DNA of 21,957 nucleotides. It comes from Elusimicrobiota bacterium. GTDB taxonomy: Bacteria > Elusimicrobiota > UBA5214 > JBBAAG01. The notes beneath the pieces were generated by a model. The model had not been told where the DNA came from and did no database searches. It saw only the letters and a program-made list of their open reading frames with translations. The position numbers and the translations under genes are program-made. The stretch lies in the NCBI GenBank assembly GCA_041658405.1, contig JBBAAG010000052.1, positions 1-21,957 of the forward strand, written 5' to 3'. This document shows, one piece after another, positions 1 through 6,713 of this stretch; position 1 is the stretch's first letter, and every line of letters starts with the position of its first letter.

Positions 1-35
1 ATATTACCCGCACCAAACTGTACAGCTTTCTTCAT
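1..35 (-). CDS. mtlD: Mannitol-1-phosphate 5-dehydrogenase-type protein (5' end only, cut by window edge)
   Basis: Only the first 12 residues, MKKAVQFGAGNI, are inside the window. They match the highly characteristic start of mannitol-1-phosphate 5-dehydrogenases (M-K-x(2)-x-FGAGNIGRGFIG), where the Gly-rich turn begins the NAD-binding Rossmann fold. The family interconverts mannitol 1-phosphate and fructose 6-phosphate in the cytoplasm. The ATG (35-33) lies one base after the TAA of the lyxose isomerase-type gene, so it is almost certainly the next gene of the same minus-strand operon. With so little sequence, a related mannitol dehydrogenase family member (fructuronate or tagaturonate reductase type) cannot be excluded, although those usually start differently. 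Confidence 0.6.
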   Translation of the reverse strand, partial: MKKAVQFGAGN

Positions 36-36
36 C

Positions 37-579
37 TTATTTTACCTTAGTAATCCTTTGTATTTCAGGATCAGTAAAAATATCGGCTTCATCCCTGCTT
101 TTTGTAGAAAATTCTGATACTACCGCGCCTTTATCCCCTGCTTGAAACCAGTGGAGCGTGTTTGGTTTCAGTGTATACTGTTCCCCAGGGTTTAACACAA
201 CTTCATGCCAGGCTGTATAACACTTCACACGGTGCTTAGGTATTCTTGCTTTTGGGCGTACAACCTTTTTCCCCGGGACGTATAGATAAACCTTACCCCA
301 ACGGCAACGGAACGTTTCTTCTTTACCCTGTTCACCTTTTATTGGTGGATGACGGTGTTCCGGGCAGGTTTGATATGGGAATAAAACCAGCTCTTTTGCG
401 CAGCAGCGCGTGGTGTTTACATAAACCAAAAGTTCTAGCCCGGTTTGGTTAAGTTCATTCAACCCGAAGTCTGCAACTTCTATACGGTTGAGTTCGGGTT
501 TTGTTAACACAATCCCCGCGTTTTTGAAGTATACCAATGCGCGTTTCCGTGCTGATACAAACTGTTGTTTTGTAATCAT
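37..579 (-). CDS. D-lyxose ketol-isomerase family protein (cupin sugar isomerase)
   Basis: This 180-residue protein has the length and the hallmark metal site of the D-lyxose isomerase family. The stretch CPEHRHPP (residues 72-79) supplies His75 and His77, followed by the GKEETFRCRWG block with Glu87/Glu88, and NTLHWFQAG supplies His143. In the family these residues hold a divalent metal (usually Mn2+) in a cupin barrel. The enzymes interconvert D-lyxose and D-xylulose, and often D-mannose and D-fructose, in the cytoplasm. The start overlaps the stop of the upstream DUF4432 gene as ATGA, so translation is probably coupled. A mannitol-1-phosphate dehydrogenase-type gene follows one base after the stop. 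That pairing points to ketose/alditol metabolism, but the true substrate cannot be read from sequence. Confidence 0.88.
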   Translation of the reverse strand: MITKQQFVSARKRALVYFKNAGIVLTKPELNRIEVADFGLNELNQTGLELLVYVNTTRCCAKELVLFPYQTCPEHRHPPIKGEQGKEETFRCRWGKVYLYVPGKKVVRPKARIPKHRVKCYTAWHEVVLNPGEQYTLKPNTLHWFQAGDKGAVVSEFSTKSRDEADIFTDPEIQRITKVK

Positions 580-1604
580 ATTTCTTCAACCCCGTACTCA
601 ATGTTAATCGTACGTTTTTCGCCGGGTTTAAGGTATCTTAACCTACCCTCTGCGCGTTCTTTTGCGCGGCCTTCCACAAAATTTGTTCCCGGTTCAAGGC
701 CTAGGACATATGTTCCTTCACCCAGCATTTTCCATTGTATAAAACACGGTAGTTGACTAGTGTTGTACTTAATATAAAACCGTATACCAAGCCGTTTATT
801 CTCAATCCCTACACGTACAGTACCGTCTTTTGCGGTGCGGAGTTTATGATAAAACACCTGTTCTTTATACCCGCGTACGGGTGTATGCATTTTTTGCCAG
901 GTATTCAGTCCTTTTGCACCTTCAGCATCTCGTGGAGTAATTTTTACCGATGGGATTATGAGTTTACTTTCTTCAGATAACAGTGGGTATCCGAGGTTTG
1001 TGTGGTATAACATCATAAACTCTTTTTTCGTATCCGCACGGTTTTCTACGGTGTCTTCAATAAAAATTTTTGCGGTGCCTAAAGTTCCGCTGATTTTGCG
1101 TGTCATCCAGAGGTTTGAATTAAATATTGCGGCTTCCACCATTATACCGGTGATTGAAAATTTATAGTCATCACCAACCCATTCATTTTTTACGGCGACA
1201 TTACGCGCAGGAGTGTTACCTAACCGCCCGTGGATACCTAGTTGTTGTCCATTGTCAGTACACGGCGCGCCAAAGTATGTTAGCCCGCAGGTGTTTAATA
1301 ATCCAACATTATAGGAGTACAGCCATTCCAGCCCTGCGGGATTATAATACGACGGATGCGTAATGCCAGTGGGGGAAATATAGCATAACGGCATACCTTT
1401 GTATTCGGCATACGCAATATCCATTGCACGGTCAGGGACGACTGTGTAATTTAATCCCGTACCTGTGCGGATATCAGCAATACGTACCCCGCGTTCACGT
1501 CCATCCGCAAGTTCTGCGATACGTATACCTCCGAACTGCAGCATATCGCCTGTGCGGGAGGTTAACTGTTTTTTTGTTAATTTACTATAAAATATTTTTG
1601 GCAT
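576..1604 (-). CDS. DUF4432 family protein (aldose 1-epimerase-like)
   Basis: The 342-residue product matches the DUF4432 family, which has an aldose-1-epimerase (galactose mutarotase)-like beta-sandwich fold. Family marks visible are the N-terminal GVRIADIRTGTGLNYTVVPDR region, HGRLGNTPA near the middle, YHTNLGYPLL (compare family YHxNxGxPLL), and GEGTYVLGLEPGTN near the C-terminus. No signal peptide is present, so it should be cytoplasmic. The ATG has an AAGGA about ten bases upstream. It sits 23 bp after the outer-membrane barrel gene and overlaps the lyxose isomerase-type start by the ATGA arrangement. The likely role is binding or anomer/epimer conversion of the sugar handled by the neighbouring isomerase; the exact reaction of DUF4432 proteins is not established to my knowledge. 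Confidence 0.85.
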   Translation of the reverse strand: MPKIFYSKLTKKQLTSRTGDMLQFGGIRIAELADGRERGVRIADIRTGTGLNYTVVPDRAMDIAYAEYKGMPLCYISPTGITHPSYYNPAGLEWLYSYNVGLLNTCGLTYFGAPCTDNGQQLGIHGRLGNTPARNVAVKNEWVGDDYKFSITGIMVEAAIFNSNLWMTRKISGTLGTAKIFIEDTVENRADTKKEFMMLYHTNLGYPLLSEESKLIIPSVKITPRDAEGAKGLNTWQKMHTPVRGYKEQVFYHKLRTAKDGTVRVGIENKRLGIRFYIKYNTSQLPCFIQWKMLGEGTYVLGLEPGTNFVEGRAKERAEGRLRYLKPGEKRTINIEYGVEEI

Positions 1605-1627
1605 CTTTTATGGATCCTTAAAGTGTT

Positions 1628-2182
1628 TTAAAAGTTGTAATAAATCCCGCATTCACCGGTAAATTGTAACGACATACTATCATTTTTACCGACCCGGTTG
1701 TTGTTGTGGTTGATATACACAGCATAGCCAAACATTAGGTCTATCACTATATGCTCGTCAATCTTTACCTCTAGCCCGGGGCCAACGCCGAAATTGTTGT
1801 TAACTGATATATTGGTCGCCGTATAGGTTACTGGTATACTGTCTTTATCATTGTATTCTGTAATCGTACCTTCTCTTTGGTTATACCAGTTATGATAGCC
1901 TGCGTACATAAAAAGCCCGGTGGTTTTTGTGTCAATAAACTTTTTTAGGAATGTAAATCCTATACTGTTAGTGATAGTTGTATTGTCAACAAACGGAGCA
2001 AAGGTTACCTGTAAACCCATTGTTGGGTTGAACCATTTGCGGTAACTGAGCCCGTATCCGGTAACAAATCCGCCCCCTGCGCCTAACGAATTTTTATAAT
2101 ACGTTTCTTCCGCGGAGGCGATGGGGATATATACCAAAGAGAGCATAGTACAAGATAAAACCAGGGATAACACTTTTTTCAT
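1628..2182 (-). CDS. Small outer-membrane beta-barrel protein with signal peptide
   Basis: The 184-residue precursor opens with a classical Sec signal peptide: KK n-region, hydrophobic core at residues 4-21, and likely cleavage after ASA at residue 24. The mature part has alternating polar/hydrophobic, Gly- and aromatic-rich strands (for example SLGAGGGFVTGYGLSYRKW and GVGPGLEVKIDEHIVIDLMF) and ends in ...IYYNF. A terminal Phe is typical of outer-membrane barrels recognised by the Bam machinery. Size suggests an 8-stranded barrel. An AAGGAG lies about 11 bases before the ATG. It is the first gene of the minus-strand sugar operon, 23 bp ahead of DUF4432. It could be a small pore or a structural OM protein; no specific function can be assigned. 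Confidence 0.75.
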   Translation of the reverse strand: MKKVLSLVLSCTMLSLVYIPIASAEETYYKNSLGAGGGFVTGYGLSYRKWFNPTMGLQVTFAPFVDNTTITNSIGFTFLKKFIDTKTTGLFMYAGYHNWYNQREGTITEYNDKDSIPVTYTATNISVNNNFGVGPGLEVKIDEHIVIDLMFGYAVYINHNNNRVGKNDSMSLQFTGECGIYYNF

Positions 2183-2268
2183 TTTTATCGGTTCTCCTTT
2201 TTCTTATCCGCAACTATAGTAAGTACAGTCGCGGGATGATAATAACATCATAATATTATACAAAAAAA
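2183..2268. other. Short AT-rich spacer between the GIY-YIG gene and the barrel gene
   Basis: This 86-bp spacer contains the ribosome-binding site of the barrel gene (AAGGAG on the minus strand) and an AT-rich stretch with minus-strand TATAAT-like hexamers at 2255-2260 and 2268-2273. Either could serve as a -10 element for the barrel/DUF4432/isomerase operon, but no convincing -35 pairs with them. No RNA gene or additional coding frame was seen. Confidence 0.35.
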
Positions 2269-2288
2269 TTATACGGTACGTATTTTTT
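2262..2288. terminator. Possible weak bidirectional terminator at the end of the GIY-YIG gene
   Basis: A five-base-pair stem ATACG/CGTAT (2271-2275 and 2279-2283) with a GTA loop is flanked by A7 at 2262-2268 and a T-run at 2283-2288. On the minus strand this gives a hairpin followed by a seven-U tract just at the stop codon of the GIY-YIG gene. The stem is short, so efficiency is doubtful. Confidence 0.25.
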
Positions 2289-2643
2289 CGTTTTCGTTAT
2301 AACACTTTTCCGCAAACGGACGGTATTTGTCGATCCACATGAGTTCAAGAATTGATAAGTCTTCGTCATAGTTGTACGCAACATCCTCTTTTTGTTTCAA
2401 AGTTTCAAGGATTTCAAATGTGAATGACGGTTCGCCGCCACCCTCAGTCCACTCGTTCTGCAATTCTTTATTTCTATGATTTCCTAGATTCAGCATAAAC
2501 CTGTGGCGGTTGAATGCGCCGTCAATATTCAACGAACTGCCTAACAACACCTTCCCGGTTTTGTTGTTTTTAATGACAAAAACGCCTTTAACTGTCTGTA
2601 TGTTTTTATATTCCTGCCTCAACTTTTTCTTATCAACCACCAT
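2269..2643 (-). CDS. GIY-YIG nuclease-domain family protein
   Basis: The 124-residue product has a GIY-YIG-like fold signature. A degenerate first strand, VKGVFVIKNNKTGKVLLGSS, stands where GIY...YIG normally occurs. It is followed by a basic stretch, NRHRFMLNLGNHRNKELQNEW, containing the expected Arg/His. A helix, SILELMWIDKYRPFAEKCYN, supplies the conserved Glu and the P...N ending. The start is placed at the internal ATG giving MVVDKKKL, because AAAGGA sits five bases upstream; the frame stays open further upstream to 2694 without a better site. Family members cut DNA or are structural relatives of such nucleases. No intron, transposon or phage gene lies nearby, so a mobile homing role is not indicated. 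The gene is transcribed away from the aminotransferase cluster. Confidence 0.72.
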   Translation of the reverse strand: MVVDKKKLRQEYKNIQTVKGVFVIKNNKTGKVLLGSSLNIDGAFNRHRFMLNLGNHRNKELQNEWTEGGGEPSFTFEILETLKQKEDVAYNYDEDLSILELMWIDKYRPFAEKCYNENEKIRTV

Positions 2644-2648
2644 AACAT

Positions 2649-2654
2649 TCCTTT
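2649..2654 (-). promoter_or_regulatory. Ribosome-binding site deciding the GIY-YIG start
   Basis: AAAGGA on the minus strand lies five bases before the ATG at 2643. This favours the 124-residue product over a longer one beginning at 2694, which has no comparable site. Confidence 0.6.
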
Positions 2655-2683
2655 CTATACGTAGTACACCGCAGTTTTGGATA

Positions 2684-2713
2684 TTGTGAAACACTATTGC
2701 AACATTATATAAT
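2684..2713 (+). promoter_or_regulatory. Candidate promoter for the aminotransferase cluster
   Basis: TTGTGA (2684-2689) and TATAAT (2708-2713) are separated by 18 bp, a reasonable sigma-70-type arrangement. They lie about 70 bases upstream of the aminotransferase ATG at 2786. The -10 is embedded in a 14-bp palindrome that also offers a TATAAT on the minus strand toward the GIY-YIG gene. This is a sequence match only. Confidence 0.4.
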
Positions 2714-2715
2714 GT
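2702..2715. promoter_or_regulatory. 14-bp perfect palindrome in the divergent intergenic region
   Basis: ACATTATATAATGT is its own reverse complement. It lies between the divergently transcribed GIY-YIG and aminotransferase genes and overlaps candidate -10 hexamers on both strands. It could be an operator for a dimeric repressor or simply back-to-back -10 elements. The rest of the 142-bp spacer (2644-2785) holds only the AAGGAG site of the aminotransferase gene. Confidence 0.35.
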
Positions 2716-2785
2716 AACATAGTTTAAAAAACAAAGATGTGTATTTTAGTATCAACGAAGGCCTATAAAAGGAGTTGTAAAAAAG

Positions 2786-4147
2786 ATGAGTAAGTCTAAA
2801 TCCTGGGCATCTGTAGATTTAACAAAAGTTCCAACCATAAAAGTTACCCCGCCGGGACCGAAGTCCAAACAAGTACACGAGCGTACTACCAAGTATTTCA
2901 AAGGCTTATCTTCGCAGGTAAAACTTTTCCCCGTAGTATTCGAGTCGGGGAAAGGCGTGACTTTGACCGACGTTGACGGGAATACCTACATCGACTTTTC
3001 TTCGGGAATATACGTTACAACACTAGGGCATTGCCATCCAAAGATTACGGAACAAGTGCAAAAATATGCGGGATTGCTGATGAATGCCCACGATTTTTCT
3101 ACACCCATTAAGATGAAACTCGTAGAAAAATTGGCATCCATATTACCGAAAGGGCTTACCTGCATGCAGTTTTATGATAGCGGTACTGCTGCGGTGGAAG
3201 CCGGCCTCCGTGTGCTCCGCGCGGCAACCGGGAAGTATGAAGTTATGTCGTTCTATAACGATTTTCATGGTAAAACTTTAGGCGCAACCTCCTGTGCGTT
3301 GATGACCAAAGGGTCAGGATTGAGGGCACCCGGGTTTTTCCTTGCTCCGCGTCCGTATTGTTACCGCTGCCCGTTCAAAATGAAATATCCTGATTGCGGA
3401 TTGTACTGCGCTGACTTTATAAAAACTGTTATCCAGCAGCAAGGGTCGGGTTCAATGGCTGGGATAATACTTGAACCTATCCAAGGCTGGGGCGGGTCAG
3501 TTATTCCTCCCGACGGGTTCATGCAAAAACTTAGGAAGATCTGTGATGAACTAAAAATATTGTTATACGCCGACGAAGTTCTTACTTCGATGGGAAGAAC
3601 AGGGAAATGGTTAGCGATGAACCACTGGGATGTCGTTCCTGATATTGTAACTATGGGTAAAGGGTTTGGTAACGGATTCCCTGTTACCGCAATGGTAGCG
3701 CGGGAAGATTTTGGCGGGTTATTTGAATCCATAAGCGCATCAAGTTCTTATGGCGGTAATCCTATGGCCTGTGCAGCGGCATTAGCATCAATCGAAGTTA
3801 TTGAAGAAGAGAACTTATTACAAAAATCGTTGGATCTCGGGAAATATATACTTAAACGGTTGAAAAAAATTGAGAAAACACATCATATAGTTGGTGAAGT
3901 ACGCGGGAGAGGGTGTTTGCTAGGGATTGAATTGATTAAGGATAAGAAAACTAAAGAGCCGTTTAATGAAGCGGGAAAACTTATCTACCAAAAAGCTTTC
4001 CGGAAAGGGTTAGCGTGGATCCCAGCAGGGCATATCTTGCGGTTATCCCCGCCGATCGTTATGGATAACGAAGTTGCGGATAAAGGGTTGGATATTATTG
4101 AAGAAGCGATTTTTGAAGTAGAAAAAGAGTTTGGGTACACAAAGTAA
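2786..4147 (+). CDS. Class III (fold type I) PLP-dependent aminotransferase
   Basis: The 453-residue protein is a full-length class III aminotransferase, related to 4-aminobutyrate, acetylornithine and 2,2-dialkylglycine enzymes. Visible marks are the phosphate-binding region DSGTAAVEAGLR (from residue 131), the PLP-pyridine Asp263 in ADEVLTSMGRTG, and the Schiff-base Lys292 in TMGKGFGNGFP. The family moves an amino group between an amine or amino acid and an oxo-acid or oxo-sugar in the cytoplasm. An unusual Cys quartet (C192, C195, C204, C208; C-x2-C-x8-C-x3-C) lies in the segment YCYRCPFKMKYPDCGLYC. AAGGAG lies about 11 bases before the ATG. It heads the plus-strand cluster, 23 bp before the Gfo/Idh/MocA gene. 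That suggests an oxidised sugar or cyclitol as amino acceptor or donor, but the substrate is not determined. Confidence 0.87.
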   Translation: MSKSKSWASVDLTKVPTIKVTPPGPKSKQVHERTTKYFKGLSSQVKLFPVVFESGKGVTLTDVDGNTYIDFSSGIYVTTLGHCHPKITEQVQKYAGLLMNAHDFSTPIKMKLVEKLASILPKGLTCMQFYDSGTAAVEAGLRVLRAATGKYEVMSFYNDFHGKTLGATSCALMTKGSGLRAPGFFLAPRPYCYRCPFKMKYPDCGLYCADFIKTVIQQQGSGSMAGIILEPIQGWGGSVIPPDGFMQKLRKICDELKILLYADEVLTSMGRTGKWLAMNHWDVVPDIVTMGKGFGNGFPVTAMVAREDFGGLFESISASSSYGGNPMACAAALASIEVIEEENLLQKSLDLGKYILKRLKKIEKTHHIVGEVRGRGCLLGIELIKDKKTKEPFNEAGKLIYQKAFRKGLAWIPAGHILRLSPPIVMDNEVADKGLDIIEEAIFEVEKEFGYTK

Positions 4148-4170
4148 GAGGTGGGGGGTGTAACGGTACA

Positions 4171-5316
4171 ATGAAACGTAAAAAGGTTAAGTTCGGGATT
4201 ATCGGGTTAGGCTTAATGGGCCGCGAGTTCGCGTCCTCCGTAGCGCGGTGGTGCCATTTACAGGATACCGGGCCAATACCCGTAGTTACAGGTGTATGTG
4301 ACCGTAACCCTCAGGCAGTTGAGTGGTTCCAGCATAATGTTCCAACAGTTGAGGTTGTGACTGACAAATATATAGATCTTTTGGATACACACAAAGTTGA
4401 TGCGATTTATTGTGCGGTACCGCATAATCTTCACGAAAAAATTTATATTGATGTTATTAATGCAAAGAAACACTTACTTGGTGAGAAACCGTTTGGTATA
4501 GATAAAAAAGCTAACTTCAACATTATAAACGCGGTCAACGCGAATCCCGGGGTGGTTGTGCGGTGTAGTTCAGAATTCCCGTATTTTCCCGGAGCAAAAC
4601 GGTTATACGAATGGGCCCGCGAGAAACAGTATGGGCAGTTGATTGAAGTACGGTCCGGGTTCCATCATTCCAGTGATATGGATATCAAAAAACCAATCAA
4701 CTGGAAACGTATGGTAGAAATTAATGGTGAGTACGGCTGTCTTGGCGATCTTGGGTTGCATACTCAGCATATACCGTTCCGGTTGGGGTGGATACCCAAG
4801 ACCGTATCTGCAGACCTACAGAAAGTTGTTAATGAACGCCCTGATGTAAAAGGTAAAATGGTTCCCTGTAAAACCTGGGATAATGCGGTTGTTACCTGCA
4901 AATGTGTTGATGAAGATAATAATAAAACGTTTAGTTTGGTACTAGAAACAAAACGTATGGCACCCGGGGCAACAAATACGTGGTTTATCGAAGTGTATGG
5001 TACTCAGGGTTCCGCTAAGTTTTCAACACACGATCCCCGTGCGTTTGATTTTCTTGAGACCAAAGGGAAAGAGCAGGGATGGACCCGTATCGACCTTGGT
5101 TCACAGTCGTATATACCGTCAATCACCGGCGGGATTTTTGAGTTTGGCTTCTCTGACGCGTTCCAGCAGATGATCGCTGCGTTTATCCAGGAGTTTTGTG
5201 ACGGCGGATCTACGCATCCGTTTAAGAATGTTTTACCCGAAGAAACTGTGTTAAGCCATATGGTATTAACTGCTGCAGTGGAATCCCATACCCGTGGTAT
5301 GCGTGTGGAATTGTAA
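4171..5316 (+). CDS. Gfo/Idh/MocA family NAD(P)-dependent oxidoreductase
   Basis: The 381-residue product begins with a Rossmann fingerprint, GIIGLGLMG (G12-x-G14-x2-G17), and carries the family's EKP motif in LGEKPFG (Glu105-Lys106-Pro107), where the Lys acts in hydride transfer. A C-terminal alpha/beta dimerisation domain follows, including the GDLGLHTQHIPF segment with the expected His residues. Family members oxidise a hydroxyl of a sugar, sugar phosphate or inositol with NAD(P). A strong GAGG/GGGGGG region precedes the ATG. The gene lies between the aminotransferase and the FGGY kinase, so a 3-oxo sugar or inosose intermediate shared with the aminotransferase is a reasonable inference. 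It has no signal peptide and should be cytoplasmic. Confidence 0.88.
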   Translation: MKRKKVKFGIIGLGLMGREFASSVARWCHLQDTGPIPVVTGVCDRNPQAVEWFQHNVPTVEVVTDKYIDLLDTHKVDAIYCAVPHNLHEKIYIDVINAKKHLLGEKPFGIDKKANFNIINAVNANPGVVVRCSSEFPYFPGAKRLYEWAREKQYGQLIEVRSGFHHSSDMDIKKPINWKRMVEINGEYGCLGDLGLHTQHIPFRLGWIPKTVSADLQKVVNERPDVKGKMVPCKTWDNAVVTCKCVDEDNNKTFSLVLETKRMAPGATNTWFIEVYGTQGSAKFSTHDPRAFDFLETKGKEQGWTRIDLGSQSYIPSITGGIFEFGFSDAFQQMIAAFIQEFCDGGSTHPFKNVLPEETVLSHMVLTAAVESHTRGMRVEL

Positions 5317-5332
5317 TAGACACGATATTACC

Positions 5333-6670
5333 GTGGGTAAAAACATACGTAAGAATGTAAATACAGTCCTTGTTCTTGATATAGGCACCAGCGCGTATAA
5401 ATGCGGGATTGTAAAAGTTGATGGAAATAAACTTATCTATTCTGCGACAGAACAGTTTAAGATTTCTTGTCCCAAAGAAGAACGGTGTGAAGTTGATTTT
5501 ACCAGGTGTTGGGCATACGCCGCGCGTGTATTAAAAAAAGTTGTTAAAGAAGCTAACCGTATTGAAGCGAAAGTTGAGGCGGTATTGCTAACCAGCCAGG
5601 CACAAACGTTTGCGCCAGTAGATAAAAAGTTTAATCCGTTATCCGGCGGTATAGTATGGCTTGACTCCCGTGCGGAGGATGAGAGTGTTATACTCAATGA
5701 AAAACTTCCTGACTTTTGTCTAAGTGCCGGGTTTGACTCCCCAAAACCTGTGTTATACATTTCAAAACTTATGTGGCTGAAACGTAACTACCCGCAATTA
5801 TTTAAAAAAACAATGTTTTTTCCGCATATCAACGAATACATTGGGTATCAATTAACCAGGAAGTTTTATACGGACTACACAAATTTTGGGATGTCCGGGA
5901 TAATGGATATCCGCACAAAAAAGTTTAACCGTAAAGTTTTAAAAATACTTGGGCTAAAACAACCGCAGGTGCCGTTATTATATCCCGCATGCGGGAAAGG
6001 GTTTCCTGTAAAACAAAGTGTTGCTCAAAAATTGGGGTTAAAATCTATTCCGTTAGTTTATTACTGCGGTAATGACCAGTCATCTTCCGCTTCCGGAGCG
6101 GGTGTTACGCATGTGGGTGATGTAAGCATAAACTTCGGTACCGCAATGGTGGTTTACACTCTTACCCCTCAACCGTTAAACGAGGTTGGGGAAACCCAGA
6201 TTATAGGGGTTAGCCCTATCGATGACAAGTATTTTGTTATATCCCTGGAATCACAGTTTGGAAGCGTAATTGATAAATTCAAGAATACGTATTTCCCGGA
6301 ATTATCGTATAACGATGTGTACCGGATGTTTTATGGTAAACATCCGGGATTGCCGCATAGCGATAGCAGCGGGGATATAATAAAAATTGTGGGTGATACC
6401 GTTGTATTCGATGGTATGAGAACAAATCCTTATATTGCCGGAGAACTGTTGATACACCATTTTATTAACCGCGTAAAGTGTCATCTCCGTGAAATTAGCC
6501 ACTGTGTGAATATAAGTAAGCTATATGTTTCCGGAGGTGCAACTAGGTCGGAAGTATGGATAAACATCTTACGTGAAACATTACCGTATGATATTGTAGT
6601 AGCAGCGGGTCAGAGGGATTCTGCACTGATAGGCGCTGCAAAGATTTATTCAAATACATTAGTGGTATAA
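5333..6670 (+). CDS. FGGY-family carbohydrate kinase
   Basis: This is a two-domain sugar kinase of the FGGY family (xylulo-, ribulo-, rhamnulo-, fuculokinase group). Landmarks are the N-terminal phosphate loop VLVLDIGTSAYK, the substrate loop GGIVWLDSRAEDE around residue 109, the catalytic-base region CGNDQSSSASGAG (Asp248), the second phosphate loop SINFGTAM, and the C-terminal adenosine motif VSGGATRSEVW. It would phosphorylate a ketose or polyol using ATP in the cytoplasm. At about 445 residues it is somewhat shorter than the usual ~500. The start is uncertain: GTG at 5333, 16 bases after the previous stop, gives a normal N-terminus. In-frame GTGs at 5294 and 5303 would overlap the oxidoreductase gene. 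None has a clear Shine-Dalgarno site, so translational re-initiation is likely. Confidence 0.83.
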   Translation: MGKNIRKNVNTVLVLDIGTSAYKCGIVKVDGNKLIYSATEQFKISCPKEERCEVDFTRCWAYAARVLKKVVKEANRIEAKVEAVLLTSQAQTFAPVDKKFNPLSGGIVWLDSRAEDESVILNEKLPDFCLSAGFDSPKPVLYISKLMWLKRNYPQLFKKTMFFPHINEYIGYQLTRKFYTDYTNFGMSGIMDIRTKKFNRKVLKILGLKQPQVPLLYPACGKGFPVKQSVAQKLGLKSIPLVYYCGNDQSSSASGAGVTHVGDVSINFGTAMVVYTLTPQPLNEVGETQIIGVSPIDDKYFVISLESQFGSVIDKFKNTYFPELSYNDVYRMFYGKHPGLPHSDSSGDIIKIVGDTVVFDGMRTNPYIAGELLIHHFINRVKCHLREISHCVNISKLYVSGGATRSEVWINILRETLPYDIVVAAGQRDSALIGAAKIYSNTLVV

Positions 6671-6671
6671 T
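6663..6671 (+). promoter_or_regulatory. Candidate extended -10 promoter before the NagB-like gene
   Basis: TGGTATAAT overlaps the stop codon of the sugar kinase gene and combines a TG extension with a perfect TATAAT. It lies about 43 bases before the NagB-like ATG, which has its own AAGGAG at 6703-6708. The -35 region is poor, so this would depend on the extended -10. It may supply an internal promoter for the second half of the cluster. Confidence 0.35.
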
Positions 6672-6713
6672 GTCAAATATATAACGGGATTTCAGATAGT
6701 TTAAGGAGATAGT

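Noticed and set aside
2269..2643. GIY-YIG protein as a homing endonuclease
   Set aside because: No intron, intein or mobile-element context is present, and the protein consists of a single short domain with a degenerate GIY-YIG motif.
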